64,000 bases of DNA, from positions 3,410,001 through 3,474,000 of the forward strand of contig NZ_AP025463.1 in the NCBI RefSeq assembly GCF_024347335.1. The letters run 5' to 3'. This document shows, one piece after another, positions 8,918-16,348 of this stretch. A program made the position numbers and the translations under genes. Positions within the stretch are counted from its first letter, which is position 1. Each line of letters opens with the position of its first letter. The notes under the pieces are model-generated. The model worked only from the letters and a program-made list of their open reading frames with translations. It had not been told where the DNA came from and searched no databases. This DNA comes from Vibrio celticus. Its GTDB lineage: Bacteria > Pseudomonadota > Gammaproteobacteria > Enterobacterales > Vibrionaceae.

Positions 8918-9140
8918 ATAAAGGCTATTTAGGGTCATGAATACAACCCGTCAGCTTAATGAGCTTGCCACCAGAAATCCTTTGATAAAGAGAAAAGGAA
9001 ACGAGTCGCTAGCAAAACTGTGTAATTGATAAGTTTGATAACACCAATTTGATGAGCATCAAGTCTGTTCGAATTCTGCTTCTAGGCACTAATCCTTTGT
9101 TCTGATATCGTAAGTCCCAGAGAAATTAAGGAACAGAATC

Positions 9141-10382
9141 ATGCAAACATTGGTTAATCAACTGGATAACGCTGACCTACAAGGCCTAGCTGGGAAAAAA
9201 ATCCTACTTGGCATTAGTGGTGGTATCGCTGCGTATAAATGTGCCGAACTGACTCGACGCTTAATTGAACGTGGGGCGCAAGTACAAGTCGTGATGACAA
9301 ATGCAGCCAAGGAGTTCATCACTCCTCTCACCATGCAAGCCGTCTCTGGAAGACCGGTGTCTGATAGTTTGCTTGATCCTGCTGCTGAGGCTTCGATGGG
9401 GCACATCGAACTCGCGAAATGGGCTGATTTAGTATTATTAGCGCCAGCAACGGCTGACCTTATTGCTCGCATGACGGCGGGCATGGGCAACGACTTGCTG
9501 ACCACTCTGGTTTTAGCAACCGATGCGCCAGTTGCGGTATCTCCGGCAATGAACCAACAGATGTACAGCCACCCTGCCACTCAAGAAAACATCGCCACAC
9601 TAAAACGTCGTGGTTGTGAAATTTGGGGGCCAGCGGCTGGCGAACAAGCGTGTGGTGATGTCGGTATGGGTCGTATGTTAGAGCCAATGCAGCTCGTGCA
9701 CCGTTGTGAAGACTTCTTCCAACCTAAGCCGCTTACTGGCCGTTCTGTGCTTATTACTGCAGGGCCGACTCGTGAAGCCATTGACCCGGTGCGTTACATT
9801 ACCAACCACAGCTCAGGCAAGATGGGCTATGCACTGGCTGAAGCGGCCGCGAAACAAGGCGCAACAGTGACTCTAATCAGTGGCCCTGTATCACTCGCGA
9901 CGCCAAACAAGGTTAATCGCATTGATGTCGACAGCGCACAACAGATGTTTGATGCCGTTACTGCCAACGCGGCTCAACACGATATTTTCATCAGCTGCGC
10001 CGCGGTTGCCGATTACCGCCCTGAGACCATCGCAGACCAAAAGCTTAAAAAGGTCGACGGTAAAGACGACATGACCATTCAAATGGTTAAGAACCCAGAT
10101 ATCGTCGCTTCTGTCGCTTCAATGACCGAAGGCCGTCCATTTACTGTCGGCTTCGCAGCAGAAACTCAAGATGTTGAGAAGTACGCGCGCGGCAAATTGG
10201 AAAGAAAGAACCTCGATATGATTTGCGCCAACGATGTCTCTGTCGAAGGGCAAGGCTTCAATAGCAGTAGCAATGAACTGCATCTTTATTGGAAAGGCGG
10301 CGATAAATCTCTGCCACTGGAAAGCAAAGACACACTTGGTTTCCAGATCCTCGCTCAGATCCAACAGCTTATTGATGCATAA
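9141..10382 (+). CDS. coaBC: Bifunctional phosphopantothenoylcysteine decarboxylase / phosphopantothenate-cysteine ligase
   Basis: Two consecutive coenzyme A steps: ligation of cysteine to 4'-phosphopantothenate (CoaB) and decarboxylation to phosphopantetheine (CoaC). The CoaC flavoprotein half (residues ~18-190) shows LLGISGGIAAYKCAEL, the PASANT-like VLLAPATADLIARM, and PAMNQQMY. The CoaB half shows VLITAGPTREAIDPVRYITN, NHSSGKMG and the AVADYRP and KNPDIV motifs. Length 413 is slightly above E. coli (406). RBS AAGGAA lies upstream of the ATG. The ~200 bases before it, divergent to radC, contain no other recognised feature. Confidence 0.96.
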   Translation: MQTLVNQLDNADLQGLAGKKILLGISGGIAAYKCAELTRRLIERGAQVQVVMTNAAKEFITPLTMQAVSGRPVSDSLLDPAAEASMGHIELAKWADLVLLAPATADLIARMTAGMGNDLLTTLVLATDAPVAVSPAMNQQMYSHPATQENIATLKRRGCEIWGPAAGEQACGDVGMGRMLEPMQLVHRCEDFFQPKPLTGRSVLITAGPTREAIDPVRYITNHSSGKMGYALAEAAAKQGATVTLISGPVSLATPNKVNRIDVDSAQQMFDAVTANAAQHDIFISCAAVADYRPETIADQKLKKVDGKDDMTIQMVKNPDIVASVASMTEGRPFTVGFAAETQDVEKYARGKLERKNLDMICANDVSVEGQGFNSSSNELHLYWKGGDKSLPLESKDTLGFQILAQIQQLIDA

Positions 10383-10521
10383 ACGCACAAATTTGCTCTG
10401 ACAATCTGCTGACACCTCTCGATTCTGTTGACCTAGGGCTCACAAAACTAGGAAACAGAATTGAATGGTGTTTATAATCCTGCTTCACTCAATCCTCATC
10501 TTTAGGAAAGGAAGTAAATAG

Positions 10522-11112
10522 ATGGCTGGTACTCGAAAATCAAACCGTCGTGAAGAAATCCTACAAGCTCTCGCACAAATGTTGGAATCAACCGAAGGTG
10601 CTTCTCGTATCACAACGGTAAAGTTGGCCAAGCAAGTAGGTGTTTCTGAAGCTGCGTTATACCGCCACTTCCCAAGCAAAGCCCGCATGTTTGAAGGCCT
10701 GATCGAGTTCATTGAAGAAGCGTTGATGTCTCGAATCAACCGCATTCTGGATGAAGAGAAAGACACGCTCGAGCGCATACGACTCGTGATGCAACTGATC
10801 TTAGTCTTCTCTGAGCGCAACCCGGGCTTAACTCGTATTTTATCGGGTCATGCTCTAATGTTTGAAAATGAACGCCTGCGTGATCGCATCAACCAACTTT
10901 TCGAACGCATTGAGACGCAACTTCGCCAGATCCTGCGTGAAAGAAAGCTTCGTGAAGGGAAATCATTCCCAGTTGATGAGAAAATCTTAGCCGCTCAACT
11001 GCTCGGTCAAGTTGAAGGCAGCTTGAATCGATTTGTTCGCTCAGACTTCAAATATCAACCGACAGAAAACTTTGATGCTTATTGGGCTCTGCTAAGCGCT
11101 CAGATTAAGTAA
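10522..11112 (+). CDS. slmA: Nucleoid occlusion factor SlmA
   Basis: TetR-family DNA-binding protein that binds chromosome sites and blocks FtsZ ring assembly over the nucleoid. The 196-residue product has an N-terminal helix-turn-helix (TVKLAKQVGVSEAALYRHFP, residues ~33-52) preceded by SNRREEILQALAQMLE, and an alpha-helical dimer domain ending ENFDAYWALLSAQIK. Length equals that of SlmA (196-198). A good RBS (AAGGAAG) sits nine bases before the ATG. It follows coaBC, the same order as in other Vibrio and enteric genomes. Confidence 0.95.
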   Translation: MAGTRKSNRREEILQALAQMLESTEGASRITTVKLAKQVGVSEAALYRHFPSKARMFEGLIEFIEEALMSRINRILDEEKDTLERIRLVMQLILVFSERNPGLTRILSGHALMFENERLRDRINQLFERIETQLRQILRERKLREGKSFPVDEKILAAQLLGQVEGSLNRFVRSDFKYQPTENFDAYWALLSAQIK

Positions 11113-11142
11113 CAATCAAATTAAGTAGCAATCAAATCTTAA

Positions 11143-12132
11143 GTGATGGTTATGACGACGAAAACTTCTCCGACAAACAGCACTGCACAACACGTTATTA
11201 CTAAGCCACCTTTTACTCTGGCGTTACTCCACCCTAAATACTGGGGAGTATGGTTCGGTTTTGGGTTATTGGCGCTTATCGTTAACGTTCTCCCTTATCG
11301 CCTCTTACTGCTGTTAGGCCGATCGTTAGGCTCTTTGGGTGCTCGCTATGGTAAAAAGCGCGTCGCGGTCGCAACACGTAACTTGGAACTCGCCTTCCCA
11401 GATAAGCCTGCAGATGAAGTCGCGGCTATGGTCAGTGAGAACTTCAAGAACACCGGTATGGCACTCATCGAAACAGGTATTACCTGGTTTTGGCCAACGT
11501 GGCGTTTCAAGCGAATCCTAGTAGATAAAGACACCCAAACTCTGCGTACGCACAAAGCCAACGGCAAAGGTGTTTTGTTGTGTTGTGTGCATGCCTTGAA
11601 CCTAGAGATCACTGCGCGTGCAATGGCTGTTCTCGGTATTTCTGGTTTAGGTGTTTACCGCCCGCACAACAATCCAGCTTATGAGTTCATTCAATACCGA
11701 GGTCGTACTCAGAACGGCAACCGCCTGATTCACCGTAAAGACGTAAAGCGTATGATTCGAATCCTGCGCCAGGGTGAGATCCTTTTCTACCTACCGGATC
11801 ATGATTACGGTCGTAACAAGTCTGTGTTTGTGCCTTTCTTCGCGGTAGAAGATGCATGTACCACAACAGGCACCAGTATTCTGGCTTACACCAGTCGATG
11901 CGCACTTGTTCCGGGTTCTGGTTTTAGAAATGCCGATGGTAAGTATGAAATCATGGCCGATGAATCGATCGAAGATAACTATCCACAGAAAGATGAGAAA
12001 GCGGCCGCTGCCTACATGAACAGCTATCTTGAGAAGATTATCTTAAGAGCACCAGAACAGTGGATGTGGCTACACAAGCGCTTTAAGACCATGGAAGACC
12101 CAGAAGTGGAGCGCGGCATTCGTTATAAATAA
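11143..12132 (+). CDS. lpxL: LpxL/LpxM-family lipid A acyltransferase
   Basis: Late lipid A acyltransferase that adds a secondary acyl chain from acyl-ACP to Kdo2-lipid IVA at the inner membrane. The 329-residue protein has an N-terminal membrane segment (about residues 33-55), the catalytic HX4E motif as HALNLE near residue 150, and the downstream YLPDHDYGRNKSVFVPFF and PEQWMWLHKRFK motifs of the family. Gene order slmA-lpxL matches Vibrio cholerae, where the neighbour is the LpxL-type enzyme; acyl-chain preference cannot be read from the sequence. Several ATG codons (11143, 11152) are possible starts. Confidence 0.88.
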   Translation: MMVMTTKTSPTNSTAQHVITKPPFTLALLHPKYWGVWFGFGLLALIVNVLPYRLLLLLGRSLGSLGARYGKKRVAVATRNLELAFPDKPADEVAAMVSENFKNTGMALIETGITWFWPTWRFKRILVDKDTQTLRTHKANGKGVLLCCVHALNLEITARAMAVLGISGLGVYRPHNNPAYEFIQYRGRTQNGNRLIHRKDVKRMIRILRQGEILFYLPDHDYGRNKSVFVPFFAVEDACTTTGTSILAYTSRCALVPGSGFRNADGKYEIMADESIEDNYPQKDEKAAAAYMNSYLEKIILRAPEQWMWLHKRFKTMEDPEVERGIRYK

Positions 12133-12152
12133 TGAATACTGAACCAAAAGAA

Positions 12153-12179
12153 AAGGGGCTGATGAATCATCAGCCCCTT
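12153..12179 (-). terminator. Terminator between convergent lpxL and pyrE
   Basis: A perfect 12-bp stem AAGGGGCTGATG / CATCAGCCCCTT closes a 3-base loop, with the T-rich stretch TTTTCTTTT on the minus strand. It should end pyrE transcription and may also help terminate lpxL. Confidence 0.85.
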
Positions 12180-12209
12180 GTGCATTCTATAGTCTAATTA
12201 CGAGTAGTA

Positions 12210-12851
12210 TTAGATGCCGTATTGAGCGCGGTAGGCTTTTACAGATTCTAGATGCGCTGCGTCGGTGCCTTTCTCTTCAAGGAAAGTAACCAAGTCAGTC
12301 AGGCTAACGATTGAGATGATTGCACAACCAAAGTCACGCTCAACTTCTTGAATTGCAGACAGCTCGCCTTTGCCCTTCTCTTGACGGTCGATAGCAACAA
12401 GCACGCCCGCTAAATCAGCGCCATTTGCTTGGATGATTTCCATCGACTCACGAATCGCAGTACCTGCAGTGATCACATCGTCTACCAGCATGATACGGCC
12501 TTCAAGTGCACTACCGACTAGATTGCCACCTTCACCGTGGTCTTTCGCTTCTTTACGGTTAAAGCAGTAAGGCGTGTCCACATCGTGGTGATCTGCCAGT
12601 GCAACCGCTGTCGTCGTTGCAATTGGGATACCTTTGTATGCAGGGCCAAATAGCACATCAAACTCAATACCAGAATCCGCCAATGCTGCTGCGTAGAAGC
12701 GACCTAAACGCGCTAGGTCACGACCTGTATTAAACAATCCAGCATTGAAGAAGTAAGGGCTCTTACGGCCAGACTTTAAAGTAAACTCACCAAACTTAAG
12801 TACTTCTTTCTCTAGTGCAAATTCAATAAATTCACGTTGATATGCTTTCAT
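12210..12851 (-). CDS. pyrE: Orotate phosphoribosyltransferase
   Basis: De novo pyrimidine synthesis: orotate + PRPP to orotidine 5'-monophosphate. The 213-residue protein carries the flexible loop FNRKEAKDHGEGGNLVGSAL and the PRPP-binding motif IMLVDDVITAGTAIRE (residues ~118-135), plus FGPAYKGIPIATTTAVAL near residue 70. Length matches E. coli PyrE (213). It lies downstream of rph on the same strand with a terminator-like hairpin in between (12927-12950), the arrangement of the attenuated rph-pyrE operon of enteric bacteria. Confidence 0.96.
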   Translation of the reverse strand: MKAYQREFIEFALEKEVLKFGEFTLKSGRKSPYFFNAGLFNTGRDLARLGRFYAAALADSGIEFDVLFGPAYKGIPIATTTAVALADHHDVDTPYCFNRKEAKDHGEGGNLVGSALEGRIMLVDDVITAGTAIRESMEIIQANGADLAGVLVAIDRQEKGKGELSAIQEVERDFGCAIISIVSLTDLVTFLEEKGTDAAHLESVKAYRAQYGI

Positions 12852-12926
12852 GTTTTTCCTCTACGTTTATTCAATAAAACTTAACTTACGCTCTGCACTA
12901 CTCTTTCGAGTTTTACAGACAAAAAA

Positions 12927-12950
12927 ATAGCCCCTTTAAAAGGAGCTATT
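12927..12950 (-). promoter_or_regulatory. Attenuator-like hairpin between rph and pyrE
   Basis: On the minus strand the sequence right after the rph stop is a short U-run, then AATAGCTCCTT TT AAAGGGGCTATT (one G-U pair), then seven T residues. It lies 9 bases past the rph stop and ~75 bases before pyrE. In E. coli the same position holds the UTP-sensitive pyrE attenuator, where translation of the rph end prevents termination; the hairpin, U-run and spacing are seen, the mechanism here is inferred. Confidence 0.75.
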
Positions 12951-12958
12951 AAAAATGA

Positions 12959-13675
12959 TTAGTCGGCCAACGCAGCTTTTTGCGCTTCAACAATATCGGC
13001 AATGCCCTTATTCGCCAGGGCTAAAAGCTGCATCAACTCTTCGTGGCTGAACGGTTCGCCTTCTGCGGTACCTTGAATCTCAATCATCTTACCGTCTTCC
13101 GTCATTACAACGTTCATGTCGGTATCGGCTGCTGAGTCTTCAACGTACTCAAGGTCACACAGTGCTTGTGCACCAACGATGCCCACTGAAACTGCCGCTA
13201 CGTGGCCTTTCATTGGGTTCTTTTTCAGTTTGCCGCTTGCTAGTAGGCTGTTGATAGCATCAGCCATTGCAACGCTTGCACCTGAAATAGAAGCAGTACG
13301 AGTACCGCCATCTGCTTGGATAACATCACAATCGACAGTGATCATGATTTCACCCATTACTTTCAGGTCAACAACAGCACGTAGGCTACGAGCGATCAGA
13401 CGTTGGATTTCCATCGTACGACCACCTTGCTTGCCGCTCGCCGCTTCACGACGGTTACGAGTGTGCGTTGCACGTGGCAGCATGCCATATTCAGCGGTTA
13501 CCCAACCCTTTCCTTGGCCTTTTAACCAACGCGGCACGTTTTCTTCTACCGTCGCATTACATAGAACTTTAGTGTTGCCGAACTCAACTAATACAGAACC
13601 TTCAGCATAAGCTGTGTAGTTACGAGTAATTTTAATTGGACGAATTTGATCTACAGCGCGGTCATTTGGACGCAT
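12959..13675 (-). CDS. rph: Ribonuclease PH
   Basis: Phosphate-dependent 3'-5' exoribonuclease that trims tRNA 3' ends. The 238-residue product starts MRPNDRAVDQIRPIKITRNY and contains the RNase PH signatures GKGWVTAEYGMLPRATHTRN, RLIARSLRAVVDL and DCDVIQADGGTRTASISGA. Full-length (238), without the K-12 type frameshift that shortens rph. It is the promoter-proximal gene of rph-pyrE; yicC is divergent, with a ~250-base spacer holding a TATAAT near 13768-13773 on the minus strand but no clear -35. Confidence 0.97.
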   Translation of the reverse strand: MRPNDRAVDQIRPIKITRNYTAYAEGSVLVEFGNTKVLCNATVEENVPRWLKGQGKGWVTAEYGMLPRATHTRNRREAASGKQGGRTMEIQRLIARSLRAVVDLKVMGEIMITVDCDVIQADGGTRTASISGASVAMADAINSLLASGKLKKNPMKGHVAAVSVGIVGAQALCDLEYVEDSAADTDMNVVMTEDGKMIEIQGTAEGEPFSHEELMQLLALANKGIADIVEAQKAALAD

Positions 13676-13923
13676 TGGTATCTACCTTATTAACAGTCTG
13701 AAGTGATTTTCTATCGAAAGAGTGCATCACCTAAGAAAGGGGTGAGACAGTTTTGATTGGGGCAAGATTATATAGCAGTTTATCGTGCAAATCTATTTAC
13801 CGTTCAAAGCTATTTATCACGAAAGGCTATTTATAGTGAAAAGCGACAGGCTTCGAGAGCACACCATATCGTGATACTATGCGTGCGCGTTATTTTCAGA
13901 ATGATAAAAGACAGGAAAATTCG

Positions 13924-14790
13924 ATGATTTATAGTATGACCGCGTACGCACGCAAAGAAGTAAAAGGCGATTGGGGCACAGCAGTATGGGAAATCCGTAG
14001 TGTAAACCAACGCTACCTAGAAACTTACTTCCGTATGCCTGAACAGTTCCGTGGTTTAGAGCCAATCTTGCGTGAGCGTTTCCGTAAGCGTCTAGCGCGC
14101 GGTAAGGTTGAATGTAACCTACGCTTTGAAGCAAACCCTGCTGCAAAGGGCGAGCTAAGCATTAACGAAGGTTTGGCTCAGCAAGTAATCAATGCGGCAA
14201 ACCAAGTAATGACGATGACAGGTGAAGAGAGCCGTTTGAACCCATTCCAAGTCATGAACTGGCCTGGTGTGATGGAAACGCCAGAGCAAGACATGGATGC
14301 TATCAACAAAGATCTGCTAGACGCATTCAACGATGCTATCGCAGAGTTCATTGATGCTCGTGCTCGTGAAGGTGAGAACATGAAGGCGCTAATCGTACAG
14401 CGCTTAGATGCAATCACTGAAGAAGTAGTGAAAGTTCGTGCACGCATGCCTGAGATCCTAGAGTGGCAACGTGAGCGTCTTCTTACCAAATTTGAAGATG
14501 CGAAAATCGAACTTGAAGGTTCTCGTGTTGAGCAAGAGCTTATCCTACTAGCGCAGAAGTCAGACGTAGCAGAAGAGCTAGACCGTCTAGACTCTCACGT
14601 GAAAGAAGCGAATGTAGTACTGAAGAAAGGCGGCGCTTGTGGCCGTAAGCTTGACTTCATGATGCAAGAGTTCAACCGTGAGTCAAACACGCTAGCATCT
14701 AAGTCTATCAGCACAGACATCACAGCATCGGGCGTAGAGCTTAAAGTTCTTATCGAACAGATGCGTGAGCAGATCCAGAATATTGAATAA
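13924..14790 (+). CDS. yicC: YicC family protein
   Basis: Conserved YicC family member; E. coli YicC has been linked to stationary-phase survival and RNA turnover (endoribonuclease activity), so a ribonuclease role is likely but not shown here. From the ATG at 13924 the protein is 288 residues: MIYSMTAYARKEVKGDWG, IRSVNQRYLETYFRMPEQ near residues 25-45, and the C-terminal DUF1732 part GGACGRKLDFMMQEFNRE and ADITASGVELK-like SISTDITASGVELKVLIEQ. An AGGA RBS lies eight bases before this ATG; the longer frame from 13879 lacks family similarity. Divergent from rph. Confidence 0.93.
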   Translation: MIYSMTAYARKEVKGDWGTAVWEIRSVNQRYLETYFRMPEQFRGLEPILRERFRKRLARGKVECNLRFEANPAAKGELSINEGLAQQVINAANQVMTMTGEESRLNPFQVMNWPGVMETPEQDMDAINKDLLDAFNDAIAEFIDARAREGENMKALIVQRLDAITEEVVKVRARMPEILEWQRERLLTKFEDAKIELEGSRVEQELILLAQKSDVAEELDRLDSHVKEANVVLKKGGACGRKLDFMMQEFNRESNTLASKSISTDITASGVELKVLIEQMREQIQNIE

Positions 14791-14852
14791 CAGTTTGTCA
14801 GTAACACACTGTGAATAGCCATTAGCTGAATCAGTGTTGATTAGATCAAGAT

Positions 14853-14880
14853 AAGCTCCTAGTTTTAGGGGCTTTTTTTA
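14853..14880 (+). terminator. Terminator after yicC
   Basis: The stem AAGCTCCTA / TAGGGGCTT is followed by TTTTTTT on the plus strand, ~60 bases beyond the yicC stop. In the remaining sequence to the cold-shock gene (about 14881-15122) I see no gene or clear element. Confidence 0.85.
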
Positions 14881-15122
14881 TGGATACAGTAATGAAAATC
14901 AAGGCTAGTCAGTAAGCGGATAGTTACGCTGGAGATTTACTTAGAGCAAGAAATAGATACAACGATAGTTAGAACGAGATGGCGGATGTAAAACAGGATT
15001 TTTGAATACTTAGAGAGGGTATTGCTAATGGAGAAGAGTGTTGCGGTAAAACTGAGGGGGGAAACAAATTTGAGAGAGAAAGTGACGCAAATTGCTGTTG
15101 CAACCTGCGCCGACTTAAAATC

Positions 15123-15335
15123 TTATAGAGCTACAACGTTTGCAGCTTGAAGACCTTTTTGGCCTTGCTCTACTTCGAAAGACACTTGTTGGCCTTCTTT
15201 AAGAGTCTTGAAACCTTCAGAAGCGATTGCACGGAAGTGTACGAATACGTCAGCGCCGCCGTTGTCTTGAGTTAGGAAACCGAAGCCTTTCTCTTCGTTA
15301 AACCATTTTACTACGCCGTTTACTTTGTTAGACAT
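15123..15335 (-). CDS. Cold-shock protein, CspA family
   Basis: Single-stranded nucleic-acid binding OB-fold protein, likely an RNA chaperone. From the ATG at 15335 the 70-residue protein reads MSNKVNGVVKWFNEEKGFGF, with RNP1 (KGFGFL) and RNP2 (VFVHF) motifs and the C-terminal GLQAANVVAL. RBS AAGGGA is nine bases upstream. The longer frame (to 15374) would add 13 hydrophobic residues foreign to the family. About 260 bases of upstream sequence precede psiE's terminator, room for the long structured leader usual for cold-shock mRNAs; which csp paralogue this is remains open. Confidence 0.95.
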   Translation of the reverse strand: MSNKVNGVVKWFNEEKGFGFLTQDNGGADVFVHFRAIASEGFKTLKEGQQVSFEVEQGQKGLQAANVVAL

Positions 15336-15594
15336 GATGTGTCCCTTATATAAAAATAAAAAATTAATCGCCAAAAGTGCGATGCGCTGAAAGCTTGAAT
15401 TATTTAATGTATCTATGAAGCTAAGGGAAACACTGAGAATAACAATGAAGCAATACTAAGGGTTCTACTTTACAACTGGATGTTTCATTTAATAACCCTG
15501 AGAACAGAGCGACGCCATTCTTGGTGATCTGAGCCTGCTTGTAAAGCGTTATTTGGACAATTTGATGTTTTTTTGTTCAACTGGCTTAAATTAA

Positions 15595-15618
15595 AAGCCC
15601 AACGATATCGTTGGGCTT
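15595..15618 (-). terminator. Terminator after psiE
   Basis: A perfect palindromic stem AAGCCCAACGAT / ATCGTTGGGCTT is followed on the minus strand by TTTAATTT, ~30 bases past the psiE stop. It separates psiE from the cold-shock gene leader. Confidence 0.8.
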
Positions 15619-15646
15619 CATTTATAAGACTTTAACCTTCAAAGTG

Positions 15647-16072
15647 TTACTCATCTGGCTGCTTGGTTCTAAGGTCTACATACGGCCAATAATGATGTCC
15701 AACACGAATCAACAATGTTGCCGCGGCCAAGATAAATGCCGCTAAAGATAACCAAACGATCAATACCGCATCGAGTTCTTTCATGCCTAAAGTGATGTAA
15801 CGAGCAATCGCCATCATCGCGATATAGATCGGGTATCGTACTGGAATCTTACCGTTCATCACAAACTGCTGAACCATCGCCAACACTTCTAAATAGATAA
15901 ACATCAGCAGAATGTCGGTCAATTGCACTCGGCGTTCAGCGAAGACATGCATGAACTCTTCGACCATCGCAAACAAGGTCGCGAGCGTGATCGCCACCAG
16001 CAATACCGCTTCCATAATGTGGAACACTTTTAAAAACGGCTTACTAAAAGATTTGGGTAAGTGAGAAGGCAT
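15647..16072 (-). CDS. psiE: PsiE-family inner membrane protein
   Basis: Member of the phosphate-starvation-inducible PsiE family, integral inner membrane proteins of unknown biochemical role. The ~141-residue protein has four hydrophobic segments (approximately residues 15-40, 55-75, 80-100 and 105-130) and family stretches VEEFMHVFAERRVQLTDILL and IPVRYPIYIAMMAIAR. The ATG at 16072 has an AGAG ribosome-binding site and is preferred over the GTG at 16078. E. coli psiE is under PhoB and CRP control; I did not find a clear Pho box here. Confidence 0.85.
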   Translation of the reverse strand: MPSHLPKSFSKPFLKVFHIMEAVLLVAITLATLFAMVEEFMHVFAERRVQLTDILLMFIYLEVLAMVQQFVMNGKIPVRYPIYIAMMAIARYITLGMKELDAVLIVWLSLAAFILAAATLLIRVGHHYWPYVDLRTKQPDE

Positions 16073-16202
16073 AGTCACTCTTCAAGAAATAATTAATCCA
16101 GTCTCTACAATAGCATGCATCAATATAAGTCGCGTACGCTCTTTTATCGCGATTTAATGGTGAGTCAGATTGCTGGATTATCTTTATCGTGGTCCCATAA
16201 AA

Positions 16203-16251
16203 AAACCCTACACAGATGACGAATCTAGTTTCGTCGATCAGTGCAGGGTTT
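16203..16251 (-). terminator. Long hairpin terminator after the nucleotidase-like gene
   Basis: An extended stem pairs AAACCCTGCACTGATCGACG with CGTCATCTGTGTAGGGTTT (a few mismatches, loop near TCTAG), followed by TTTT on the minus strand. It lies ~100 bases past the stop at 16349 and is the expected end of that transcript. The remaining sequence between psiE and this gene shows nothing else. Confidence 0.8.
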
Positions 16252-16348
16252 GACTATCCATATTCAGGCTAGATAAGCGCTAGGCCTAGAACATCGCAAA
16301 GAATAGGTCATCATTAAGCAACAGTAACGCTGCTATATCACGATGAGA

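Noticed and set aside
8918..8938. Upstream ATG for radC
   Set aside because: Adds seven residues not found in family N-termini; ribosome-binding signals are weak for both starts, so homology decided.
13116..13610. 164-codon plus-strand frame
   Set aside because: Exact antisense of rph, which is a full-length, strongly conserved gene.
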